Below, in pieces: positions 1 through 10,651 of a stretch of 64,000 nt of DNA (its first letter is position 1; every line of letters begins with the position of its first letter). The DNA is from [Phialemoniopsis] sp. UDSM-2020. Its lineage: Eukaryota > Ascomycota > Sordariomycetes > Thyridiales > Thyridiaceae. Made by a program: the position numbers and the translations under genes. Under the pieces are notes generated by a model. The model was not told where the DNA came from, did no database searches, and worked only from the letters and a program-made list of their open reading frames with translations. The DNA lies in contig JAEILZ010000006.1 of assembly GCA_018873225.1 (NCBI GenBank), positions 2,852,001-2,916,000 on the forward strand. The letters are read 5' to 3'.

Positions 1-2
1 GC

Positions 3-2225
3 AACCACGAACACGGCGATAGCAAACTGGAGGCTAAACGCGACCCAACCGCCCGAGGTTACATCCAGGAAATGGCCGGGGATTCGACCAGTGAAGCCCA
101 GAGACATCCAAATGATCCACGTGCTGATGGCGACGAGGGTGACCATCGGTACGAAGTACGACGTTAACAGATCGGCGATGCGCTCAATAGGCGCGCGCTT
201 GGTCTGGCCTTCACGGACCACAGCGACGATCTGGTCGAGCATGGAGCTGCCGGAAGGCCCTGTGATCTTGACCAGAATCGCAGCATTCTTGTTCACTGTG
301 CCGGCAAACACCTCGTCTCCCTGTCTTTTCTTGACGGGACGTGATTCGCCAGTCAAGCTGGACTCGTCAAAAGTGGTCTCACCTTGCACAACCGTGCCGT
401 CTGCGGGTGGCGAGGAGCCATGTGGCACACGCACCGTGTCGCCAAAGTCCAGCAAGTCGGCCTGAATGATCTTGTCTTTGGTCATTTTCTCGTCGTTTGT
501 TTCGACCAGGGTTGCCGTTGTCGGCCGCAGCTTGCCTAGCATCTCCACCGCATCACCAGTGCGTGATTTGCTGTATGCTTCGATCAGCCGGCCCAGTAGC
601 AGGAAGAATGTCAAGAAGACCACAGAGTCGAAGTAGAAATTTGAGTTGCTGACCGACTCAGGACGGTACACAGCTGCTGCAATCATCTGGCTTACGCTGC
701 TGATGTATGCAATTGTTGTTCCCAGACTCATGAGCGTGTTCATGCTGCCGAAGCGGTAGAAGCGCTGCAGGATCGGGGTACGACTTCCAGGACGCCACAG
801 GGTCAGAAGCTCCTTGACAGCTCGGCGGTGGAAGACGTCTGCACCAAAGAGGTACACAGGAGTCGCCATGATGAAGAGAGCAATTTGCGCTCGGCTAATC
901 CCAGATGTCCATGGTCGCATGAGAAAGTGTTTCTCCATGTTCTTGTCCGAAACAAGGGACATGTAGGCGATTCCGATGACAAAGGTGGGAATGCAGGTTA
1001 GTCCTGCGAAGATGACACGATAGAGGATCTGTCGTTGATGTCTCGCATGTATCTGCTTGGATCGCTCCTCCAGAGTTGGTGGGTGATATATGGATGCCCT
1101 GAATGCTGGGTCGCTGGCCTCAATGGCGGCGAGGATACGGCGCACGGTGAAGATTGGCGCCTCTGGGACATATCTGACCTTGATGACGGGCTTCTGAACA
1201 GTGGGTTTGTTGAGAATGTCCAGTGACCGCTGGAAGCCACGTAGGCTGTTGACGACCCTTCCTGGACAGTGCTCACAGTAGACGCCGTCGATTTTGATCT
1301 CTACTGTGCGATCCTGGCCCTTCGGTGTTTCTTGCTCGACGCTGACAACGCTATCGATTGTTGCTTCGTATCCCAGGTCCTCGATGATCTCGACCACCTT
1401 CTCCGTGTTATTCTTGTCGGTGAACTCGACCGTGGCGCTGTTCGATAAGAGGTTCACGACAACTTTGGAGATCCAGTTCTGCTTCTTCAGCTCATCGGTG
1501 ATGGCATTGACGCAGACTGCACACGTCATGCCCCCTACTGCTAGACTTGCCCTCCATGTTGGCTCGGTCGCTGGTACAGATATGGATGGCACTTCGGTAT
1601 CGGCAGTCGAAAAGGATTTGACGGATTTGAGAGTCGACATAGATGCTGTTACTCCGGACTTCTCCAAACGCTGCGTACTTGGGCTGGTGAACGTCAGGGG
1701 TATCTCGGCCAACATGTCATCCTTCTCATCATCGCAACAGGCCTGCACCCCGCCATTTGCCTTCATGCGACACTGCTCGCAGTTCTCGAGATGCGATCTG
1801 ACCTGCGTCGACTTCATGGCGCTCGGCTTGGTGTATCTGGGGTTGCTCATCCAGCGTGGCAAGAGCGGGCGAGGAGACAGGCTTTTATCCTGCCTGCTGG
1901 ACTCGCCGTTGATGTTGATTCCTGGCTCGAAGTCGAGTCCCGCCAGATCTTCGGCGACCTCAGCTGAGGAGTTGACCGCGCAAACCTCAAAACCTGCGTC
2001 TTCAAGTGCAGCGGCGATGTTCTTGACGTTCGCCGCTGAGTCGTGTTCCACAGTCACCACCGATGTTACGATGTTCGGCGATACCCAGATGATCGGTTCA
2101 GCACACGACTCTTGCAGGACCCGACGTATGGCGGACACGCAAGTGGGACAGTGCAGATTGGCGAGGAGGAAGGAGCTGGTGACGGCATCGCGAAGAGGAC
2201 GAGGTGTCTTGTGAGACGGCGCCAT
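3..2225 (-). CDS. Copper-type P1B ATPase, N-terminal part (runs off the window)
   Basis: A heavy-metal P-type ATPase that would pump Cu(I) across a membrane using ATP. The frame is open from the ATG at 2225 to the window edge, 741 codons with no intron needed. Visible parts: a first HMA metal-binding domain with CPTC (residues 26-29), a Cys-rich linker (CEQC, then CC), a second HMA with MTCAVC (about 233-238), a third with YCEHC (316-320), then membrane segments and the actuator-domain TGES motif (625-628). The intramembrane CPC motif and the DKTG phosphorylation site should lie beyond position 1. Three HMA-type sites plus a Cys-rich linker are typical of fungal copper-detoxification ATPases (CrpA-like) rather than the Ccc2 Golgi pump. 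That sub-assignment is inference, the ATPase call is firm. Confidence 0.93.
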   Translation of the reverse strand, partial: MAPSHKTPRPLRDAVTSSFLLANLHCPTCVSAIRRVLQESCAEPIIWVSPNIVTSVVTVEHDSAANVKNIAAALEDAGFEVCAVNSSAEVAEDLAGLDFEPGININGESSRQDKSLSPRPLLPRWMSNPRYTKPSAMKSTQVRSHLENCEQCRMKANGGVQACCDDEKDDMLAEIPLTFTSPSTQRLEKSGVTASMSTLKSVKSFSTADTEVPSISVPATEPTWRASLAVGGMTCAVCVNAITDELKKQNWISKVVVNLLSNSATVEFTDKNNTEKVVEIIEDLGYEATIDSVVSVEQETPKGQDRTVEIKIDGVYCEHCPGRVVNSLRGFQRSLDILNKPTVQKPVIKVRYVPEAPIFTVRRILAAIEASDPAFRASIYHPPTLEERSKQIHARHQRQILYRVIFAGLTCIPTFVIGIAYMSLVSDKNMEKHFLMRPWTSGISRAQIALFIMATPVYLFGADVFHRRAVKELLTLWRPGSRTPILQRFYRFGSMNTLMSLGTTIAYISSVSQMIAAAVYRPESVSNSNFYFDSVVFLTFFLLLGRLIEAYSKSRTGDAVEMLGKLRPTTATLVETNDEKMTKDKIIQADLLDFGDTVRVPHGSSPPADGTVVQGETTFDESSLTGESRPVKKRQGDEVFAGTVNKNAAILVKITGPSGSSMLDQIVAVVREGQTKRAPIERIADLLTSYFVPMVTLVAISTWIIWMSLGFTGRIPGHFLDVTSGGWVAFSLQFAIAVFVV

Positions 2226-5200
2226 GGCGGAGGATATATGAGAAGAGGGGCCCGCGCAGGTAGTACACACCGGGTCGCGACAGGTAAGCGGATAACACGG
2301 CGCGCAGCGGGAGTGCTGCTCACAGCAGATCGGCCGTGGGCAAATCCTGCCTGGTGTGCTATGGTCACACGTGTCCGTGGAAATGCAGATTATCGAATAT
2401 CCTCGCCGATGAGACAAGACTTTCCTGGTTGCTTGTGGAGGACGGCAAAGACCCCAGCGGCGGCGTATGATTGGCGCGAACAAGACCCGAGTCTTCTCGA
2501 TGCAGGCAAAGTTGTTCTGGATTAGATTAAGTTGAGGCGGCCCAATATAGGAGATGCGGACCGGTAGAGGGAGAGAAGGGTTGGAATATCAGGCTGAAGT
2601 CGATATATGCGACCTCAGTGTGGAGCCGAGACGGAGGGAAAGCACGCTGGATGTAAAGTTTGTGGGGGAAGTCGTGATGATGGCAAACCGGCCTTGGCCT
2701 GCGCTTGAAAAAAGAAAGACGCATTCATTCAGGACAGACGGGAGCAAGGAAAAAAGCAAGCTGGGTTTTATCACGATGGATACAGGTAGGTACTTGAGGT
2801 GAGTGAGTTCTGCGTTATTCGTTTTGCTTCTTTGCTGCATGCCTGGGATCCTTGGCGGCGACCTGGATGCCGCCGCCTGACAACGCCAATGACAAGGAAT
2901 CACCATCAAAGTCAGGTTAAGGTAGGTTACGTATTCTAAGGAGGTATGTAATCACTGCGGTGAAGGGAAGATCTCGCATGATTCTGGATTTCACGCACAA
3001 ACCACGCAGCGCTAGCAGTGCCATATGCTGCGAGAGACCACCTTGATGACTCCCATCCGGCGACAAAGTTCCACTAGTTCCACGTCCCACTCACGCAAAA
3101 ACAACGTTAAAAGGTGAAATTACCAGAGGGTGGTCACGGAGCAGAGTGGATCGCCACCCGTTTCTGGAGTCTCGGGAGCTGTCCGGACTGGGGCCGCCCG
3201 GCTTTTGCTTGGGCTAGTGCAGCTAAGATGGCAGATTGGCCCACGCAACTCCGGGCGGGATCTGGAAATACAATCTCACTTTGCCATGCGACACAGTGTG
3301 CTTGGATAATCATGGGCTGGAGAGGGCTTTGTGTACTCCGGCGATGACAAATGCTGTTATTGGATGGCCCCCGAAGAACATCGGTGAATGTAACACTGCT
3401 CCTGGCTGGTCAAGGCGAGCATGACTTGTTACAGTACCTAGTGGGAAATCTATTTGGGAATGCGACGGCTGTTGCTTCGCTAAACCTGTCACCTGGCTCA
3501 ATTTTGGAGGGGCATAATCTGGGGAACGGGAAGAGGCCTGTCAATCTGACGGAAGGGTTGCCGAAGGCAATCATCGACAAGCTTGCATTCCCGGTCTTCG
3601 CCTGGCATTCAATCGCCTGTAGATCAAGCCAAAACAACCATCAGCAAAAGCCCTACTTCGTAGACAGGTGCAAAGTGCCTTCGTTTTCCTTTGCAGCTGA
3701 CTCGTCTGTCACAAATGATGTCTTGGTCCGAGTCGCTTCGGACATGGCTAGGCCTGCGCAAATGTTTGGGCCAAAGTAATTTTTAAATTGCGGTTCATCA
3801 AGCTCAGCCCGCCACCAAATTCAAGCAGTGACAAGCTAGCTCCTTCACTTTTGTGTTACAATGCAGTGCCGATGGGCGACCTACACAGTTGTACATTTTC
3901 TTCTTTTTCCTCTTCTTTTTCTTGCTTGAAAAGTCACGTCAACAGACCTTGGAGGGAGACATCATCTTTTTGACATCGTAATGCACGTCCCACGTACTGC
4001 ACATCGGAGCGCAATCTGGCATTCACCCGGCCCCTCGAGACATGATGCTGCAGGTCTCCGAAAAGCGTCAGTCGGGGCAATATCGCTTCCAGAAGGAATT
4101 ACGGAGTACAGAACCGCAATTCAGGTTTCACTCCCTCTAACTTTGTACGGATTCTGACGGTTTTTATCCTGTGGTACCATCTCAGCAGATAAATAAGCTA
4201 TGCCTGGTCTTCCTTGCGGGTTTGGTGGAGAGCCGAGCCGAGGTTTTAGATACTCTACCTTCAGCTCGAGACCAGATTCGAAGCTGCTCCAAGAAAGCGT
4301 CCAGATCCTGGACGTAACATCGCCCGAGGGTATCATGTCTCGGCATGTCCGTCTGTTGCGACTGCACAAAGCAAGTCAAGATCTTACTACTTTCAATAGC
4401 CTTCCTGCCCTGACATGCCAAATGGGTGACAAATTGGGTGACGGTTTTCCTCATGGATCTACCTCAATGATTAATCGATCAGCCAGGGGTATCCCACTGC
4501 CTAGGTACCTAGCATGAACGAATCATTCGGTCTGTAACAATCTGGGTAGAGACTGATCAAAACCCGTCAACCTTTCTGACACCCATTTGGATGCGAAGCA
4601 AAACACGCACACGCCGCAATGCGATGCATTGGTGAGCTTTGAAAGTGAATTATGTGATTGGTCAAGAGGTCCAATTGCGACAGCCGGTTGTCGGGCAGAG
4701 GAGACGGCAACCGGCGGCCGGGGAAGATTCGGGGTTCTCGATTCCCGGGGTGATGATGGAGGCGATAAGCGATAAGATCTTGCACGTGACGCAGACAGGG
4801 ACCATTTCCTTGACTTCAGTGCCTGGCCCAACCCACTACTTTCCCAAACGGGGTCTAGAACGATTGCGTGATCGCTGGCGAATTCATCGCAATCTCGACT
4901 CGGCCCTGCCAACGCTGCAAAAATGCCTGCAAAGGGCTATCGAAAAAAAATTACCCGGGCTCTGGGCGCGTTCGCAGGCGAAAAAGCGCCCGTACAAGTA
5001 GTTTCCGCTCCGGGTCCCGTCTGGTAGGTTGGCTCTTTTTATTCCTCTTGTCTCTCATTGTCGCCTCTGTCCTTCCAGAGGTTTCAACGTCTAGTCGCTC
5101 TTGTTGGATTAGACTCGTTATCTTGCTCGTCCTTTAGAGTTTTGGCAGAGCCAGTCTTGAAAAGTTTCTCTGCAGGACGCCGTGTAGCTTTTTTTGTTCT

Positions 5201-5234
5201 TCTTTTTCCTGTATTCAGAACCATCCGAGTCACG
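2226..5234. other. Long intergenic region between divergent Cu-ATPase and MET10
   Basis: About 3 kb between two divergently transcribed genes. I see no convincing coding exon: the short open frames on both strands resemble no family and lack splice context. The last 500 bases hold possible MET10 control sites, listed separately, and a pyrimidine-rich leader just before the MET10 ATG. Confidence 0.6.
4764..4789. promoter_or_regulatory. Tandem GATAAG plus CACGTGA element upstream of MET10
   Basis: Two GATAAG hexamers (4764-4769 and 4771-4776) are followed at once by CACGTGA (4783-4789), whose complement TCACGTG is the Cbf1/Met4 element of yeast MET genes. The cluster lies about 450 bp before the sulfite reductase ATG. 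GATAAG is the core of AreA/NIT2-type nitrogen regulators. Function is inferred from motif and position only. Confidence 0.4.
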
Positions 5235-8200
5235 ATGGCACTCCAACAAGACGCCTCTTCTGGCGTCAAGAAGACCCTTCCCCTGGGTCAGCTCGCCCCG
5301 ATCGCCTCCATCTCCGGACCGACTTATGCCACCGCTCAGCTCCTCGTCCAGCAGGTCGCTTACAAGCTGTCCGACAAGATCTTCTCGTACTCCCCCGAGA
5401 CATTTGACTTGGATGTTGCCGCCAAGGAATGGGCCAGCCAGCAGGAGAAGAACATCCACGGCTATCCGACCTCGGTTGTCCCTCTTCAGACCCGTGTTGG
5501 CGCCGGCGCTTTTGCTCTTGGGTACATTTTCTCCAAGGACTTCGACTCTAGCAAGAGGCAATTCCCTCAGACCCTCCTTGCTCCCTCCGCCAGTCTCCGA
5601 CACCTTCGCTCTGCCCTCGACCAGCTGTCTCTCCTTTACGGCGTTGCCAGCCCCTTCGTTGCGCACGTAGCTGCGGCGGAATACTCTTCCCAGGATGGCC
5701 TTGTTGCCGAGTACGGTTCGACCTTCCAGCTCGCAGAGGAGCTTGGTCTCGGCCTGCTGTCCAGCGCCTCCGCCTACGAATCCCAGCACATGGCCCTGTT
5801 CGCCACTCTGATGGCCAAGGTTCTGCCGACTCTGCACATCTACGACGGTATTCGGACTTCCCGAGAGACCTTGAGGATCATTGATACCTTGAGCGAGACT
5901 GGACTGGCGCAGGTCTTTGAGAAGGTCTCGGAGCACGCATCTTCCCTGAACAAGCGCCTCGACGACGCTGGCAAGGTCGTTGACCTGCTGCAAGCCTTCA
6001 ACAACGAGCTTGGCACCGATTACAAGCCCTTCGAGTACTCCGGCCATGAAGCCCCCGAGACTGTCCTCGTTGTCTTCGGCAGCGTCGAGTCCCAGATCGC
6101 AAACCAGCTTGCCTCTCAGTATGCCTCCGCTGGCAAGAAGTTTGGTGTTGTCAACGTTCGACTTTACCGGCCTTTCGTTGAGGAGGCATTCCTGAGCGTC
6201 CTCCCCGAGTCTGTGCAGCAGATCGCCGTCCTTGGTCAAGTGCGCGACGAGCTGTCTGTGGCCGACGCCTCCATCCAGTCTGCACTGTACTCTGATGTCC
6301 TCACCTCCATTGCTTTCTCCGGCAAATGGGTTCGTGAGCCTGTCGTTGCCGACCTCAAATACGCTGCCTCCAGCTCTCTGACCCCCGAGTTCTTTGCCTC
6401 CTTGATTTCCAGGATTGTCAAGGATGACGTCGAGATCAACCTTTACAACCACCTCCGGGAGGCTCAGCAGTACACTTTCTGGGATGTCGACAACTCTCTG
6501 GCCGTCCACTCTCCCCTGGCTCTCGGCGAGTCGCTGAGCCGCGAGTCTTCCAACAACCTTTACATTCACGAGAGCCGCGACAACCTGGTTCAGGGCGGTG
6601 TCATTCGTACTGATATCAGGAGCTCCAAGAAGACCGTGGACGCTCCTTACCCCGTCAAGGGTGCTGATGTGGTCTACGTCGGCGAGGAGAAGCTGCTCAA
6701 GGAGCTTGCTATCTTGAGCGACCTCAAGACCAACGGCAAGCTTATCGCTAGACTTCCCGGCTTCAAAATTGAGGATGTCGAGAAGCGCATCTCCCCCGCC
6801 GTACGCAAGGATCTCCAGGAGAAGGCTGCCGAGCTTTACATTTTGGACACGTCGTTCTCCCCTGCTTTGGAGAAGGATGGCGAGCCTCTCGTCGAGGCTG
6901 CATTCCTGAGCATTACTCGCCCTGGCGTCGATGCTGCCGAGCTTGCCAAGCTGCTGAGCCAGGAGAAGCAGGCCACCTTCTTGCAGTGCTTCGATGCTCT
7001 AACCCAGTGCCTCATCCCTGTGGAGATCCCCGCCACCTGGGCCGAATTGCCTGCTGATTATGTCGCCCCCACCCTGCTTCCCTCGATCAAGATCAACAGC
7101 TTCACCAACTTCCAGAAGGAGGAGTCGGAGCCCGCTTTGCAGCTGGATGACTGGCAGGCGGCTGCCAAGGGTCTCGCCTTCAAGGAGGTCTATGGCACGC
7201 AGTCTGACCTCCATCCTGAGCTGACCGTCAAGACCGCCACAGTCACTGTCAAGGAGAACCGCCGCCTTACCCCGTCGGCGTATGACAGAAACATCTTCCA
7301 CATCGAGTTCGACCTCGGCAACTCGGGTGTCACCTACAACATCGGAGAGGCCCTTGGCATTCACGCTGACAATGACCATGAGGAGGTCAAGGAGTTCATT
7401 GAGTTCTACGGTCTCGATGCTGACGCCCTGGTCCAAGTTCCTTCTAGGGACGATGCTTCCGTCCTTGAGACTCGCACTGTCTATCAGTCCCTTGTTCAGA
7501 ATGTTGACATTCTGGGCAAGCCTCCCAAGCGCTTCTACGAGTCTTTGGCCGAGTTTGCTACCGACGAGGCCGAGCAGAAGAAGTTGGCTGCCCTTGGTGG
7601 CAACGAGGGTGCTGAGGATTTCAAGCGCCGCACCGAAGTCGACACTGTCACCTACGTCGACATCCTGCAGGAGTTCAAGTCTGCTCACCCCTCGTTTACC
7701 GACCTGGTGCGCATCGTCGCTCCCCTCAAGCGTCGTGAGTACAGTATCGCCTCCGCCCAGGCCGTCACCCCCAATTCGGTCTCCCTCATGATCGTCGTTG
7801 TCGACTGGGTCGACTCCAAGGGCCGTACCCGCTATGGCCAGGCCACCCGCTACCTCTCGCGTCTCCCGGTCGGCTCCAAGGTCACCGTCAGTGTCAAGCC
7901 CTCCGTTATGAAGCTGCCCGTCAAGGACACTGCCCCGCTTATCATGGCTGGTCTCGGTACTGGCCTTGCCCCCTTCCGTGCCTTCGTCCAGTACCGCGCC
8001 ATGCAGAAGGCCCAGGGCAAGGAGATCGGCTCGATTCTGCTGTACCTCGGCAGTCGTCACCAGCGCGAGGAGTACCTGTATGGTGAGGAGTGGGAGGCCT
8101 ACCTCGATGCCGGTGTCATCACCGTTCTTGGTGCTGCTTTCTCGCGTGATCAGCCGCAGAAGATTTATATCCAGGACCGCATGAGGCAGACCATGACGGA

Positions 8201-8393
8201 CATCGTCAAGGCGTACATCGAGGAGGAAGGAGCCTTCTACCTGTGCGGCCCGACCTGGCCTGTTCCCGACGTGACCGATGTGCTCGAGGAGGCCATCGCC
8301 ACTGAGGCCGCGGCGAGCGGACGCAAGGTTGACCCGAAGAAGGAGATTGAGAGGCTCAAGGAGGACGGCCGCTATGTCCTGGAAGTCTACTAG
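5235..8393 (+). CDS. MET10: Sulfite reductase [NADPH] flavoprotein (alpha) subunit
   Basis: Passes electrons from NADPH through FAD to the hemoprotein subunit of sulfite reductase, which reduces sulfite to sulfide for cysteine and methionine synthesis in the cytosol. The chosen ATG gives 1052 aa in one exon, close to yeast Met10. The frame stays open upstream to another ATG at 5058, but that would add 59 residues unlike the family, and the pyrimidine tract ending in CAG before the ATG looks like a leader-intron acceptor. The N-terminal half is a pyruvate-ferredoxin-oxidoreductase-like region. The C-terminal half is a CysJ-type reductase with the FAD motif RREYS (833-837), the NADPH-site GLGTGLAPFR (from about 906) and FYLCGP (1001-1006). 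As in yeast, no flavodoxin domain is present. Codon use is strongly C-ending, suggesting high expression. Confidence 0.95.
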   Translation: MALQQDASSGVKKTLPLGQLAPIASISGPTYATAQLLVQQVAYKLSDKIFSYSPETFDLDVAAKEWASQQEKNIHGYPTSVVPLQTRVGAGAFALGYIFSKDFDSSKRQFPQTLLAPSASLRHLRSALDQLSLLYGVASPFVAHVAAAEYSSQDGLVAEYGSTFQLAEELGLGLLSSASAYESQHMALFATLMAKVLPTLHIYDGIRTSRETLRIIDTLSETGLAQVFEKVSEHASSLNKRLDDAGKVVDLLQAFNNELGTDYKPFEYSGHEAPETVLVVFGSVESQIANQLASQYASAGKKFGVVNVRLYRPFVEEAFLSVLPESVQQIAVLGQVRDELSVADASIQSALYSDVLTSIAFSGKWVREPVVADLKYAASSSLTPEFFASLISRIVKDDVEINLYNHLREAQQYTFWDVDNSLAVHSPLALGESLSRESSNNLYIHESRDNLVQGGVIRTDIRSSKKTVDAPYPVKGADVVYVGEEKLLKELAILSDLKTNGKLIARLPGFKIEDVEKRISPAVRKDLQEKAAELYILDTSFSPALEKDGEPLVEAAFLSITRPGVDAAELAKLLSQEKQATFLQCFDALTQCLIPVEIPATWAELPADYVAPTLLPSIKINSFTNFQKEESEPALQLDDWQAAAKGLAFKEVYGTQSDLHPELTVKTATVTVKENRRLTPSAYDRNIFHIEFDLGNSGVTYNIGEALGIHADNDHEEVKEFIEFYGLDADALVQVPSRDDASVLETRTVYQSLVQNVDILGKPPKRFYESLAEFATDEAEQKKLAALGGNEGAEDFKRRTEVDTVTYVDILQEFKSAHPSFTDLVRIVAPLKRREYSIASAQAVTPNSVSLMIVVVDWVDSKGRTRYGQATRYLSRLPVGSKVTVSVKPSVMKLPVKDTAPLIMAGLGTGLAPFRAFVQYRAMQKAQGKEIGSILLYLGSRHQREEYLYGEEWEAYLDAGVITVLGAAFSRDQPQKIYIQDRMRQTMTDIVKAYIEEEGAFYLCGPTWPVPDVTDVLEEAIATEAAASGRKVDPKKEIERLKEDGRYVLEVY

Positions 8394-9816
8394 AGTATCA
8401 TTAGTTGTTGCAGCATGTAATACGGTGTGGTGATCTGATTCGACCATCAAGCTGTGGCTCATTTTCGATAGACTAAAAAGCATGTTTACCAACCCAGCAA
8501 TTCTGTTCGTCCCTCTCTCTCTTGATGCGAAGTACTGTAAAGCGCTTGGCCTATGGGCCTGGGCATGTCGGTGGAATTAAAACTCATACACACAGCCCCC
8601 TCCTCGTCTCCGCGTCTCGGCCGTTCTCCATTCAGCCTATATCTGCCACCTCCTATCGCCTCTCACGGTTTCCGGGTTAAGGACCGCCCTCATATACTCA
8701 TCCAATACCTAGACTCGTTCTCATTTGCCGCTGAAGGCGTGGAAACAGGTCGATGTCGTCGGCTGTGCTAAATATGGATTCAACTGCAATACTGTGTAAG
8801 ATGAAGAGGGTGGACTGATTTATATTTCTGCATGGAGGGATCTTGTGACTTCACCTCGCTTGAAGTTTAATCCTGGCGTTGGAGCATGGAGAGAGCAGTT
8901 TGTGAGCGAACCTCTCCCCTTCATGGGTAGTGATTCAGCTCTACCCCCGGTGAGGTCTTCGGCGAGCTGGTCTTGTCCCCCCTATACAGCTGCTTCCTGC
9001 CTCGGCAAGTGAGCCTACAAGCCCCGGCGTTACCGCAGGGTTGGATTGGCTTACGGACGCGTCCTGTAGTAGACGGCGACCTCGCACGTTCGAGACCGGG
9101 ACTGATGCTACTTCATCTATCCACCGCCCGCATGAGCAACAGCTTCAGCTCCCTCCGGGTATCGTGCTCTTTAAACTTTCCTCCAATCTCATGATCAGAA
9201 CACTGCATCCTCGGAGGCCAGGGTCCCTTACCCAGCTAGCTGGACAGGTCTTTCGCCAATCGTAACGTCGCATTGCCATGGGAGCACGCATGGTGTCAGG
9301 TGGTCTAGAACTGGATGGGAATTGCAAGAGGAGGGTCCTCGCATTTTGATGAAGCCCTAGCATCTCTGTCTGCCTCTCCTCGTCCATCATCCTCTTTTCT
9401 TCTCCATTAGTACCACGCTCTGTGTAACGACCTGCAGTGTTTTAATATCGAGATGTCGTGAAGGGCATGGGAATGTGAGGTCTGGACCTCGTTGGTAGCC
9501 ACTTGGTCCCCCTCTTGCAATATCGGTTCGCACCATCACCATGTTCACCGTCAGAACACAATGGGCAGACTGCTATTTTTGGAAACACCTCTCAGTTCAA
9601 CGTCTCGACATGCTCAGACGATGCGATGTCGACGGATATACGGCGTCGTCTTACCATAGAGGCGTGATCGAGTGAGCTTCGAAGGTCTATAAGAAGGCTT
9701 GGAGTCTCCTTGGAACCACGATACAGTCTCATCATTCAGCATCAAAGAACTCTCTCACACCATAAGAACAACGCACATCCCTCAGCCCTTTCACAGAACC
9801 ACTTCCAATTTACAAA
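8394..9816. other. Intergenic region, no gene seen
   Basis: About 1.4 kb between MET10 and the DUF4360 gene. Open frames are short and match nothing I recognise. Near 9686-9692 a CTATAAG sequence lies about 130 bp before the DUF4360 start and may be its TATA element. Confidence 0.5.
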
Positions 9817-10504
9817 ATGCGCTTCACCACAGGCCTCGTCCTCCCCTTCGCGCTCCTCGCCAGCGCCGTGCCCATCTACGGCCCCGACGGCGGCCCCTCG
9901 GGCCACGAGGTGCAGATCGAGGGCATCTCCTTCGCCGGGTCCGGCTGCCCCGCCGGGTCCGTCGCGGGCCAGCTCGCCTCGGACCTGACGACCATCACGC
10001 TGCTGTACGACAGCTTCGTCGCGCAGGCCGGCAAGGACATCAAGCCCGCCGACTACCGCAAGAACTGCCAGCTCAACGTCAAGCTGCGCTACCCCTCCGG
10101 ATGGCAGTTCTCCGTCTTCAAGGCCGACTACCGCGGCTACGCCAACCTGCCCAAGGACGACACGGGCACCTGCAAGGCGACCTACTACTTCTCGGGCGAG
10201 AGCAAGCAGATCTCGAGCACCATGACCATCAAGGGCCCCTTTGACGACAACTACCTCAAGTCGGACAGCTTCGGCGTCGAGAGCACCATCTGGTCGCCCT
10301 GCGGGCAGGAGGGCATGCTCAACATCAACTCGGAGGTGCGCATCACGCCGCTCGACTCGACCACGCCGGCGCTGTTGACCGTAAGTATCATGTTCACGCT
10401 ATGGGTGTTTGAAGATATCACTAACGTTAAATATTCAGGTCGACTCGACGGATCTCAAGTTCACCCAGGTCCACTACCTCCAGTGGCAGACTTGCAACAA
10501 ATAA
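9817..10504 (+). CDS. Secreted DUF4360-family protein
   Basis: A predicted extracellular protein of 209 aa from two exons, 9817-10380 and 10439-10504, with a 58-nt GTAAGT...CAG intron in phase 0. Residues 1-17 form a signal peptide ending near ASAVP. The mature part carries the DUF4360 pattern: an early SGCP, a KNCQL segment, a GTCKATYYFSG segment, a CGQEG motif and a terminal WQTCNK, giving about six cysteines likely paired in disulfides. The family is common in fungal secretomes and its function is unknown. Coding GC is high. It ends 148 bp from the convergent dehydrogenase gene. Confidence 0.88.
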
Positions 10505-10651
10505 GTCATGGACGACATCGAAAGGGTGTGTCATCCTCACAGAGGGATACAAGCCCCCCGGATCTTTTGAACTCAGCCCATCAAGGTATCATAGTTTATA
10601 TTGTGCCGTACCGGCTTTTCCATAGTCTTATGTCCATAGTCAATCAGCATC

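Noticed and set aside
1294..2214. 306-codon plus-strand frame
   Set aside because: It is antisense to the Cu-ATPase, whose minus-strand frame shows three clear metal-binding domains.
3351..3779. 142-codon plus-strand frame in the Cu-ATPase/MET10 spacer
   Set aside because: No recognisable domain and no upstream promoter or splice signals. Likely chance.
5118..6569. 483-codon minus-strand open frame opposite MET10
   Set aside because: It is a shadow of the strongly C-biased MET10 coding strand. Its composition (many Gly, Val, Leu, no domain) is typical of antisense frames.
6999..8492. 497-codon minus-strand open frame opposite the MET10 3' half
   Set aside because: Same reason: an antisense shadow of a codon-biased gene, with no recognisable family.
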